A stretch of 64,000 nt of DNA, from NCBI RefSeq assembly GCF_000189635.1, contig NW_002476291.1, forward strand, positions 6,907 to 70,906, in the 5' to 3' direction. This stretch comes from Tetrahymena thermophila SB210 (lineage: Eukaryota; Ciliophora; Oligohymenophorea; Hymenostomatida; Tetrahymenidae). A program made the translations under genes and the position numbers. Within the stretch, counting starts at the first letter, position 1, and every line of letters starts with the position of its first letter. Under the pieces are notes generated by a model, which saw nothing but the letters and a program-made list of their open reading frames with translations, did no database searches and was not told the origin of the DNA. Of this stretch, positions 52,062 through 62,575 are shown one piece after another.

Positions 52062-52525
52062 AGGATAAAAAGAAAGCAAAAAAAAGAGCTTTTATTGTTT
52101 TAAATAAGTTTTATAATTAAAAATATCACAATCCAAAACAAATAAACTGTTTTTAAGAAGTGTAAATGTTAATAGAGAAAAAAAATATCAAATAATAAAA
52201 ATGAATAATAAATAATTAAAAATTTAAAAATGAAATGAAAATTAAGTTAAAATAGCTAAACAATTTTTGTTTTAATTAAAATCACTGATTAATGTAATGA
52301 TGAGAATTTATATTATAAAAATTATTTTTTTAAATATATTGAAAATGTTAATAATAATAATAATAAAAATTAAATATACCTCAGATCAATATGGAGAACT
52401 TAATGAGATTAAAGTGAAGAGTTTAAAAACTATTTTTATTAATATTTATAAATTTAAAGGATATTAATAAATAAATAAATAATTACTTCTTCTAATCTGT
52501 TGTAATATGTAATCTATTATATCAT
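48550..52525 (-). CDS. LRR gene 4: seven intact repeat exons plus two damaged
   Basis: Exons in order: 52487-52525 (MIQQITYYNRLEE), 52380-52429, repeats 51761-51850, 51405-51494, 50800-50889, 50489-50578, 50134-50223, 49799-49888, 48851-48940, and terminal 48550-48640. The sum is 810 nt, 269 residues, no internal TGA. Two further repeats are damaged: 49171-49533 carries a LINE 3' end, and at 51155-51184 only the last part of an exon remains because a deletion fused it to intron. Because every repeat exon is phase 2 at both ends, leaving these out keeps the frame. Units at 50489 and 50800 are almost identical, a fresh duplication of about 311 nt. The N-terminal cap and the tail SKCLKSKRLVVF match LRR gene 3. 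Confidence 0.8.
49254..49514 (+). mobile_element. LINE-like 3' end, 261 nt, with 12-nt target duplication
   Basis: Bounded by ATCACCAATATT on both sides (49242-49253 and 49515-49526), inside an LRR exon that would otherwise be continuous. It is much richer in G and C than its surroundings. On the plus strand a frame open for about 42 codons (containing SDRWQRGGPILNRRSG) ends at TGA near 49379-49381; I read this as the possible C-terminus of a longer element protein, followed by a 3' untranslated region. The end is gagtgcatgtcaccatgtgc, gag, then atgt repeats. A polymerase domain is not present, so the LINE assignment rests on target duplication, truncation and tail. A SINE is the alternative; I saw no convincing A and B boxes. 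Confidence 0.75.
52003..52063. repeat. (AAAG)n microsatellite
   Basis: About fifteen perfect tandem AAAG units in an intron of LRR gene 4. Shorter related runs of the aaagaaag type occur in sister introns, so this is an expansion of a sequence already present in the intron unit. Confidence 0.95.
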
Positions 52526-53923
52526 TTATTTTTTTTTTCAATAATATTGAATAGAAATTTATGGAATTTAATTAATTAATTATTAATAGATAAAAAGAAC
52601 AAATATAATAATTAATGATCAAATATTAATTTATGAATTTGATTTTAAAAAGTGATATCATAGAAAAATTAATTTAAGATTAATTATATAATCTCAATAT
52701 TTCTATTTTTAAAAAATACTTAAAAATATATTAGGAATTAGATATGGGTAGTTAGTCATATTTTTTAAAATTTTAGTAATTAATTAATTAAAAAAGCGAA
52801 TGAAAACTAAAAAATATTAAAATCTAAATAAGGGGTAATTTTATGAGATTTAATACAATAAAAATATTTATTTTAGTAAAAGTTAGTATGTGAATTTTTC
52901 TAATACTTTTATAAGATAAAAATATTTAAAAGTATTAATTAATTATAATAATTCAAGCTCAAAGAGGAACCAACTGGGTGGGGTTATGGTTAAAGTTAAG
53001 AAAAACTATTAGCAGAATTCTTGTTAATATATTTGCTAAATAATATTTTATTTAAGTGTTATTCATAAAATAAAAATTTTATTAATGAATTTTCCAATAA
53101 AAACAAACATAATTTAAAGAATATATTTAAAGAATATATTTTACTTTAAATATTGAACTTTCTTTTGAAAAAAAAAATTTTAATTTGAAAAATAATTCAA
53201 TTTTCTTCTTGTGAACTCACTTTTCAGTGCCTGCTAATGTAATCTTAAAAACACCCCATCATTTAAATTGCATATACAAGACTTACTTATTTACAATATG
53301 TTCAGTTCTCTCTTCATACAACTAATTCATTCAGATGAATATATTTTATTACACTTTTACTGTTTCTTTTTTAAATTCTTAATAAAAATTATTAATTTAT
53401 TTGATTTTACAAAACTTGATCACATAAACTAACTAAAAATTCCTCTTTTATCTAATTTAATCAATTCACATAATAAATTATTAACAAATCCAACTCGTAT
53501 CAAATAAATATTGATTTAAAAAACTATATAAAGGAAATATCAAGTAATTAAAATATTACTATCCAAAAAATAAATGGGTAAGGTTTTTTTTTGTGAAAGC
53601 TTTATATTTTTGTTGATAAAGTAAATTTTACTGATATTTTTATATTTAAATAATACTTACAAATAAATTAGAAAATGTCTGTATGAAATATCATTTGAAA
53701 ATTTATAATAATATAATTCAGAAGAGTAAATATAGTTTTTATCATATTACAATAAAATTTTGATAAAATAAAAATATTTTTTTATTTATTTGAAAAAAAT
53801 GGTGGAAAACTTTTTAATTAAATTCAAAAAAAGAATATTTATTATTAATACTTTTATATATAATATATATTATTAGAAATAATATGCAAAAAACATATTA
53901 TTAATTAAGTAGAAATCAATTAA
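52526..53923. other. 5' flank of LRR gene 4, then 3' flank of secreted gene
   Basis: No gene is seen. 52526-52790 aligns with the 5' flank of LRR gene 3. From about 53100 the sequence aligns with 39500-40260. A GC-richer patch at about 52960-53000 (gaggaaccaactgggtgggg) is of unknown meaning. Confidence 0.5.
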
Positions 53924-54256
53924 TCAACAATCATTTTATTCTTTAATAATTTGACTGAAAATAGTGTAGCTCTTTGGGAAATCTAGTTCGAATCTTTATG
54001 TTTCTTATTGCTTAAGGCATATAGTTTCAAAATCTAATTGTTTAGTTTCATTTGAGTCTGAACCAGAAACTGAGAATTTAAAAGTCACACTTTTTTGGCA
54101 TGCGTTAGTTACAGCAATGTATAAGTCGCCCATATCCAGAGTAGAGTTCAAACAAGTAATATCATCAGATCTTAGATTTTGGTGTTTATTTAATGAGTTA
54201 ACAGTTAAAATGCTCACTAAGGAAATTATAGAAATTAATATTAAAGCAGTTTTCAT
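53924..54256 (-). CDS. Small secreted four-cysteine protein, copy B
   Basis: 111 codons (110 residues), one exon, ending TGT TGA. It starts MKTALILISIISLVSILTVN; an upstream TTG-initiated extension is not needed because the ATG at 54254-54256 matches all sister copies. Four cysteines lie in ITCLNST, VTNACQKS, ETICLK and at the last residue. It differs from copy A by few substitutions and one codon, so the pair is recent. An internal TAA after ICLKQ reads as Gln. Confidence 0.9.
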
Positions 54257-56505
54257 TACGTTCAAGTTTTTTATTTTAATTTATTTATTTTAATAAAAAT
54301 TAATTAATTATCTTCCTATTAAGGATGGGTCCTTGTTTATAGTATTTAATATGTTAAGAAAAGGTAAATAGATAATAAAAATGATGATTACAAGGAATAG
54401 ACAAAGAGAGATAAAATTAATTTTTAGATGTTTTTGTGTCATATATTGAATCTTTTACTATGTAAATTGAATGAAATAAACTATAATTTCTCATAAACTA
54501 ATTAAGAATTAGTCAGAAATTGGTAGTTAATGATATTTTTATTTAATGATAATTCTTTTACTATTCATAAATAAAAAACTAGACATTTAACTTTATATTC
54601 ATGTCTGACTTAGAGTTAAAAAGTTTATAGTTATTTTAATAATAATGTTTTTTATTAAGTTTTTTTACTCTAAATCATTATCAAGTATCTAATGTAATCA
54701 TGTAAAGTCAAAAAAATAAAAAAACATTTCATTCTAATAAGTTAAGCTAGAAATTTGCTTTGATTTTACATTATAAAAATTAATTGATAAGATAGATATG
54801 CTTTTGTTATTTAATATATTGAAATCAAAAATTTTGATAAATAAAATAAATGAAAGTTAATATGAAAATAACATTTATTGAATCAACCATCCTTGAATTT
54901 TATTATTTCAAATATTTAAAAATACAAATTTTTAGCTATTTATTATAATTTCACTTACCAATTAATAAAATTATAAATATGTTAGTTGAGGAGAAAAAGA
55001 TTTATTTTTAAATTGATAAAAGCGCATTTTTGCATTAAAGTATAGAAGTTATCTGAATAGAAAAATCAAATTTTAGTTAATCAATTTTTTTCTTACCAGA
55101 TATTAAAGTCTAAAATTAAATGATAATAACTTTTATTAAAAGGGTCTGCAATCTAAATACAAAAGGATCTGATCAGAGGTACTAATATATATACATCAGC
55201 AATTATAAATTATAATTTACCACAAATCAATTAGATTATTCATTTCTTAATAATATTCAATGAATTCATAAATCAGTCCTTTTTAAAATAAATCATGCAA
55301 CATTTTTTAAAAATGATTGACTAATAAACAAAATATTTTATAATTTGTAACTATCTCTCAAGTCTATTTTTATAAATGGGTAAAATTTAACTAAAGATAA
55401 TTATTTAATCATCCATTTTTATGAGAGGTCAATTAGTCAACCAATTTTATATCATCATAGTTTGCCTAACAAATATAAAATATTAAAAAATAAATTGATT
55501 TACTATTATAAACTCTTCCTTCAAATTTTTATAGTGAATACAAGGCATAAAAATAAACTTTCAAGCTTTTTTACATAAAATAAGAAAGATCTTTGCAAAA
55601 CTAAATCATTAATTTTTAATATTTGATTTTATATAAAAGTGACTATACTTAAATCCAACTCTTTTTTTACAAGCCTGGCCATTTAATACTTTAATCATAA
55701 AAAATATAAAAAATGGAAAAATAAAAATATTTAATTGATTAAAAAATATTCTGGAATTGTTCAATTAATCAAAAAGAAAAAAAAAGGAGCTTCGCTTTTT
55801 TAATAGAACAAAAATAAAAATTAAGAGATTAATTTGAAAAGGGAGGTTTCCCTTTCAAATTTTGCAAAAAATTAAAATTCTTAGATTTTACATTGTGAGC
55901 TCAACTTTCAGAGTTTTTTAACCCAATTTCAAAAAATAACCCCATCATGCAAATTACAAAGCCAATACTCATTTTCAATACTTTTATTTGATTTAAAAAA
56001 ACTTGATCTAATTTATACTATCTCAAAAAGCTTCTTTCTTATCTAATTTAATGAATTGAAAGAATGAATTCTTAAGAGCAGCTAAAAAAATAAAATAAAT
56101 ATTAGTTTTAAAAAAACTATTTAAACTAAATATTAAGTAATTATAATATTACTATTCAAATAATAAATGGGAAAGGAAAGGCTTTTTTTTGATAGACCTT
56201 CCTAAAAAATCACTCTATAATAATATATTTATTGAATTAATACATATAAAATTCTTTGAAAATGAATGGTATAATTTATAAAAACATAATCCATAAAATC
56301 AATTATTCTTTTTCCTACAATAAAAAATTTAATTTCTATTAAACATATTTATGTATTGATTTATTTGAAAAAAATGGTGAAAAACTTAAAAAAAGTTATA
56401 TTTTAAAATAGATTATTTAGTTTATAATTTTAATATTTTATATATAATAATAATATATATTAATAGAAATAATATGCAAGATATTATTATGTAGAAATCA
56501 ATTTA
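54257..56505. other. Shared 5' flank of copy B and 3' flank of copy C
   Basis: No gene is seen. 54257-55620 aligns with 40600-41960. From about 55660, acaagcctggccatttaata repeats the 39295 region, so the 3' flank is duplicated too. The aligned conservation without a shared frame suggests recent copying or regulatory sequence. Confidence 0.55.
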
Positions 56506-56838
56506 TCAACATTCACTTTATTCTCCAAGACTTTGTGAGAAAATTTGGAAGTCGCTTGGGAAATCTAGCCTATATGATTCAGTTTCGTCTTGCTTAAGAC
56601 AATCAGTTTAAACATTTATTGTTTGAATCTGATTTTAGTATTTAGCAGAAACTGAGTATTTAAAAGTCATGTTTTGTTGACATGTATTGGTTACAAGTAT
56701 CTCTTCGTATCCTATTTATAGAATAGTTTTAGAACAATCAGCGCCATTTTATCTTAGACTTTGATGCTTATTTAATGAGTTAACTGTTAAAATGCTCACT
56801 AAGGAAATTATAGAGATAAGTATTAAAGCAGTTTTCAT
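56506..56838 (-). CDS. Small secreted four-cysteine protein, copy C
   Basis: 111 codons (110 residues). The signal peptide is identical to copies A and B through MKTALILISIISLVSILTVN, while the mature part is clearly more diverged: ADCSKTILQIG, VTNTCQQNMTFKYSVS, TDCLKQDE and a final SEC before TGA. The four cysteines and the RLDFP motif are kept. The contrast between an invariant leader and a variable mature domain is the pattern expected for secreted products under diversifying pressure, though gene conversion of the 5' part would give the same picture. Confidence 0.88.
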
Positions 56839-58246
56839 ATCGTTATTATTTTTTATTTTAATTGATTATTTTAAATAAAAATTAATTATCTTCCTATTAA
56901 AGATGAGTACTTTTAAAACTAATTTGTTATGTTAAGAAAGGTTAATATAAAGGTGATTGATTAACAAGTATTAACATCAAGAGAAAGAATTAATATTTAT
57001 AAATTTTTGGTAAAATATTAAATCTTTTTTATCTAAATTGGATGAAAGAAACTATAGGTTATCTTAAACGTAATTAAGAATTATTCAGAAATTGATCTAG
57101 TGATATTTTGTTATAATAATAATTCTTTTACAGATTTTAATTAAAAAATAGACATTAATTTATATTTACGTCTTACTTAAAGTTAAAAAGCATATAATTG
57201 CTTTACACTTTTTATTAATCAATCATAACCAGATTTCTAATCTAATCAATCATGTAAAGTCAAAATAAGAATTTAATATTTTTTTCTATTAAGGTAAGTT
57301 AAGAACTTTTTTGATTTTATATAAATAAAAATTTACTGATAAGAGAGAAATAAATGTTTTTGTTTTTAATATATTGAAATCAAAAATTTTGATAATTAAA
57401 TAGAAAAAAGTTAATATGAAAACAAATTTTGTTTATCTAATCAACCATCTTTGGATTTTATTATTTTAAATATTTGAAAATATAAATTTTATCTAATTAT
57501 TATCAATTTCATTTAGCAATTTATAAAATTATAATCATATTAGTTGAGAAGATTAGATTTTTTTAATAAAAAATTGATTAAAGCACATTTTTGCATAACC
57601 AACTTTATATTTTAGAATTTATCTTAAGACAAAAATTAAATTTTCGTTATTGTATTTTTGTCTTATTAGGTATTAAAAATTATTTAATAATAATTGTTAT
57701 TAAAAGGTCAGAAATACTAATGTAAATTTATCAGCAATTACAAACTATATTTTACCACAAATCAATTGCATTAAATTAATTTTGTAATTATATTCTATGA
57801 ACGCGTAAATTAATACTTATTAAAGGCTTAATGAATCAAAATAAATTAATGTAACATTTTTTAGACAAATAAACAAAATATTTTATAATTTATAATTATC
57901 TCTCATGTTATTTTTTAAAATGCATAAAATTAAAATAAAAAGAATTAATCAAACATCCATTTTTAAGAGGGATCAATTAATCAACAAATTTTATTTCTTC
58001 CTTCAAATTTTAATGTGAAATATGTAAGATTTAAATATAACATATATTCAAATATAACTTTTAACCCTTATTTTCAAATTAAATATCAATCAAAATTTAA
58101 AATAACATTATTTTAACAAATATTATTAATGATAAATCAACTTCAGAAATAAGCTAAATTTAACTCAATAATTTTATTTTTAGCAAATTGAATTATTAAA
58201 ATTTTAGAATAAGAAAATAAATACATAATTATTAAAAATTTATATT
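56839..58246. other. Shared 5' flank of copy C, then TRIM-like 3' flank
   Basis: No gene is seen. Most of 56839-58020 aligns with the 5' flanks of the other secreted genes. The remainder is A/T sequence before the stop codon of the first TRIM-like gene. Confidence 0.55.
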
Positions 58247-60076
58247 TCAGTTTATAAAATCATTCACTATTTTTACATCCATTAAAATATATTTGCTTCC
58301 TTAACTGCAAATTCCAAGATACAATCTTAGATCATCAAATTATGTTAGTTTCTGTTTATATTAATCCTGTAATCCTAGCTTACACTCGTAATTAGGATAA
58401 TCTAACACTTCTAAAATCTATTCTTTCAAACACAATCTGAGTTCTATCATATTCTCTCCACTTGTTTTAAATTCTGCTCCCTTTAATTATTTATCAATAC
58501 CATAATTATAAAATTTAATTACAGATTAATTATTTTTCTTTAAGCCACAGCTTAATAACTCTTAAAATCCACAATTAAAATTAGCGTTTGAATTTCTCAT
58601 TAGACCTATCATAAAATCATGGCCTTCATTTAGACTTTCAACCTTTATCCTAAAAATATATTTCTAATCTTTTTATAAATTTGAATTTGATATACAATTC
58701 ACATAATAATCACTATTATTTAATTTTTCAATTTCATAATAACCACTTTCTTTTTTATTTACCACACAATCTCTCTACCCATTATTTCGCTAAGTCACAA
58801 AGAATTTTAAATCTAAATTGGGTAAACTTTCCTCATATAAAGCATAATAAAACCTTTTATCATTCAAATTTCTGTAGAAATCAAATTTATTTTTGTCAAT
58901 AAAACTATTAGTGAAATTAATCTATTTTAAGAAAGGTTTTACATCAACTAAGAACTTTTCAAACTATTAAATGAACTCTTACCTCAAGAAAATCATTTTA
59001 GAATCTACAATTTATGTCATTTATTTTATTTCTAAACTATCCTTTAATTCCTATACAAATTACTATTCCCCTCTCGACAAAGCTATTGAATGCTTAACAT
59101 ATTCTTCTATCAAATTTATTTTTTCCTCGCTAATTTAGGAAAAGTCAATTTATTCTTTATTCTCCTTGAAAACGGCTGCTTTGAAAGTAAACTACTTAAG
59201 TAGAGGGTTTATACTTTAAAGATTCTCACTTAGCTTACTTAAGAATTAATCAGAACAAAAGTTTGATTTATTAGAAACAAGCTTCATGATTAAGTCAGAT
59301 GTTAGTTTTAAATCTACATTATAATTATTTTGGTTTGTAATATTAGCTTCGATATGATTTCTAGTATTATTATGATTTGTGCTATTAACTTCAGGAATAT
59401 CTAAATTGAAGAAAGAAATTTGGTCAATAAAAGTAAGTAATTACTATTTAATGATTTGAGGATATTCCATATTGAAATTAGTTCTCAATTAATTTGCTTA
59501 GGTAAGGAGATTTTACAATAATTCAGTATTTTTATCTTTTTGAGACTCCATTTGTGAGATAAATTGTTTACAGAGAGTTGAATGATCTTGGAGGTTATTT
59601 GATTATTCGTTATTAAGAAGCTACTTAAACTAAAGAATATTTGAAATTTCTTAATATCTTTTGATGATTTGCTATGTATCAATAGGATATTTCAAGGCTT
59701 CATTGATCATCTTTTTTTAGATGACATCTATTTTATTTAAAAATTCTTCTTTGAATTGATGAAAGAAATCTGTAATTTGCTTGACATAGTCAAGTGAAGA
59801 TTAATTTGATGTAAGATCGATGAGATCTTAGATGATTTGATAGTTGTTGACTGGCGGCCATTTTGGGGTGATGTTAGTGTCTGCTTCTTAAAAAATCTAG
59901 TCAATCATAAGATAGTTGATAGATTTAAATTGAAGATCGTGATTAAAACAGGAAGAGCAGTAAAAGAGAGGTTTAGTTGAAATAGGTTGTGTTAGAACAT
60001 CATTTACTTAAATAAATTGAAGGTTTTTATTTGGATGCTTATTGCATTTAAGATTTTAAATGGTAATTTTATCCAT
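58247..60076 (-). CDS. B-box-like/coiled-coil protein with SPRY-like C-terminus, copy 1
   Basis: An intronless frame of 610 codons (609 residues) in the ciliate code, ATG to TGA. The N-terminus has C11-x2-H14, then YCSSCFNH with C40, C43 and H46, a B-box-like zinc site. Residues about 100-400 are helical and rich in charged and Gln residues (QITDFFHQFKEEFLNKIDV, QLLTFIDQISFFN, ENKEQIDFSQISEEK), predicted coiled coil. The last 170 residues look like a beta-rich domain with GYYEIEKL, YIFRIKVES, FMIGLMRNSN and LRLYLGICSQGSKYI, reminiscent of SPRY/B30.2. Together this is a TRIM-like order without an N-terminal RING. Cytoplasmic assembly or ubiquitin-linked recognition is only inferred; without a RING it may not be a ligase. 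Confidence 0.85.
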
Positions 60077-60436
60077 TTATAAGATTAGAGTAAGAAGATA
60101 TATTTTGAATGTTTTTTTAATGATTTATTTTGATAATTAATTTGAGTTTTAGATTCGCTTTTTAGAAAAAAGCAATGATACTTATTTGAGTATCTTATAA
60201 AAAAATGTTAAAATTCTAACAGATAATAAAACATGGCTTAATACTTACATAATATAATTTTGTTTTTAATTATAATATCATAAAATTAAAATTAATATTA
60301 AAAAAATTTAAAAAAAAATTCTAAATTTTTTTACATTTTCTAAAAATGGGTCTTAATTAATGAGAGTATACAATATATTACTTTACTTCTTTATTTCTGG
60401 TTTAAGTGCATACATAAAATATTTATAAAATTTAAT
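60077..60436. other. Spacer between TRIM-like copies 1 and 2
   Basis: 360 nt of A/T-rich sequence with long A runs. No gene is seen; it must carry the 5' flank of copy 1 and the 3' end of copy 2. Confidence 0.6.
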
Positions 60437-62251
60437 TCAATTTATAAACTCATTCACTATTTTTACATCCATTAAAACTAATTTGCTTCCTTTGCTAAAA
60501 ATGTCAAGATAAAATCTTAGATCATCAAATTATATAAGCTTCTCTTTATATTTATCTTCTAATCCTAGCTTATACTCATAATTAGGAAAGTCTAACACTT
60601 CTAGAATCTACTCTTACAAACACAATCTGAGTTCTATCATATTCTCTCCACTTGTCTTAAATCCTACTCCCTTTAATTATTTATCAATACCATAATTATT
60701 AAATTTAACTACAGATTGATTTAAGTGACAGCTTAAATATTCTTTATATCCTCCAGTTTAATCAGCATTTGAACTTCTCATTAGTCCAATCAAAAAAGAA
60801 TTACCTTCATTTTGAAGTTCAGCTTTTATCCTAAAAATATACTTCTAATCTTTTTATAAATTTGTATTTGATATACAATTCACATCAGAATCATTATTTA
60901 ATTTTTCAATTTCATAATAACCATTTTCTTTTTTATTTACTACTTAATCTCTCTACCCATTATTATACTAAGTTGCAAACAATTTTAGATCTAAATTGGG
61001 TAAACTTTCCTAAAATAAAATATTCAATTTGTTATCTTTCAAATTTCTGAAGAAATCAAATTTATTTTTGTCAGTGAAAGTATTAGTGAAATTAATCTAT
61101 TTTAAGAAGGGTTTTACATCAACTAAGAACTTTTCAAACTATTAAATGAACTCTTACCTCAAGAAAATCATTTTAGAATCTACAATTTAAGTCATTTATT
61201 TGATTTCTAAACTATCTTTTACTTCCTATTCATATTACTATTCCCCTCTTGACAAAGCTAATGAATGCTTAACATATTCTTCTATCAAATGTATTCTTTC
61301 CTCACTTATCTTGGAAAAGTCAATTTATTCTTTATTCTCCTTGAAAACTGCTGTGTTCAAAGTAAACTATTTAAGTAGAGGATTTATACTTTAAAGACTC
61401 TCGCTTAGCTTGCTTAAGAATTAGTCAGAGCAAAAGTTTGATTTGTTAGAAACAAGCTTCATGATCAAGTCAGATGTTAATTTTAAACCTCCAATTTAAT
61501 TGTTTTGATTTGTAATATTAGTTTCCAAATAATTTCTAGCATTATTATAATCTGTACTATTAACTTCAGGAATATCTAAATTGAAGAAAGAAATTTGGTC
61601 AATAAAAGTAAGTAATTACTATTTAATGATGTGAGGATATTCCATATTGAAATTTGTTTGCAATTAGTTTGCTTAAGTAAGGATATTTTACAACAATTCG
61701 GTGTTTTTATCTTTTTGAGACTCCATTTGTGATATAAATTGTTTACAGAGAGTTGAATGGTCTTGCAAGTTATTTGATTATTCGTTATTGAGAATTTACT
61801 TAAACTAAAGAATGTTTGAAATTTCTTAATATCTTTTGAGGATTTGCTATGTATCAATAGGATATTTCAATGTTTCATTGATCATCTTTTTTTAGATAAC
61901 ATCTATTTTATTTAAAAACTCTTCTTTGAATTGATGAAAGAAGTCTGTAATTTGCTTGACATAGTCAAGTGAAGATTAATTTGATGTTAGATCAATGAGA
62001 TCTGAGATGATTTGATAATTGTTGACTGGCGGCCATTTTGGGATGATATTAGTGTCTGCTTCTTACAAAATCTGGTCGATCATAAGATAGTTGATAGATT
62101 TAAGGTGAAGATCATGATTAAAACAGGAAGAGCAGTAAAAGAGAGGTTTAGTAGAAGTAGGTTGTGTTAGTACATCATTTACTTAAATAAATTGAAGGCT
62201 TTTATTTGGATGCTTATTGCATTTAAGATTTTAGATGGTAATTTTATCCAT
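60437..62251 (-). CDS. B-box-like/coiled-coil protein with SPRY-like C-terminus, copy 2
   Basis: 605 codons (604 residues), intronless. I read most of the frame and found no internal TGA. It keeps the zinc motif CNKHP..YCSSCFNH, the coiled-coil region and the C-terminal FMIGL-equivalent domain (here SFLIGLMRSSN). It is very close to copy 1 across its whole length; the N-terminal 250 residues are the most similar part, including the run VQQITDFF-like segment. Differences cluster in the C-terminal domain, the expected recognition surface. Confidence 0.85.
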
Positions 62252-62575
62252 ATATTAAAATTAGTGTGAGAAAAGATACTATATATGTATTGTTGATAAT
62301 TTATTTTGGTAAGAAATGTTATTTTTATTATTTATTATGGTTTGTCTGCAATTAAAAAAAAGAAAGATATTAATTTCAATATTTGATAAAAAAAAATGAA
62401 TATTCTAATAAATAAGGCAATAAGAATATAAATGTATATGTAGAGTATTTGAACAATTTTAATTAAAAATAATCAATAGAAATTTACTAAATATCAAATA
62501 GTTTTTAAAATTTTTAAATATCAAAAATAAATATATCTATCGGACAACATATTTTTATTATATATAAAATTTAAT
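62252..62575. other. Spacer between TRIM-like copies 2 and 3
   Basis: 324 nt of A/T-rich sequence with no feature recognised. It is not clearly alignable with the first spacer, so the duplicated unit is little more than the gene. Confidence 0.55.

Noticed and set aside
52966-53000. Possible chromosome breakage sequence (caaagaggaaccaactgggt)
   Set aside because: Only the first seven bases fit the Tetrahymena AAAGAGGTTGGTTTA motif; no telomere-like run follows.
59485-59682. Minus-strand 65-codon frame starting MIHSKSSKDIKK (with 61576-61857)
   Set aside because: It is out of frame with the 609- and 604-residue proteins that cover the same bases.
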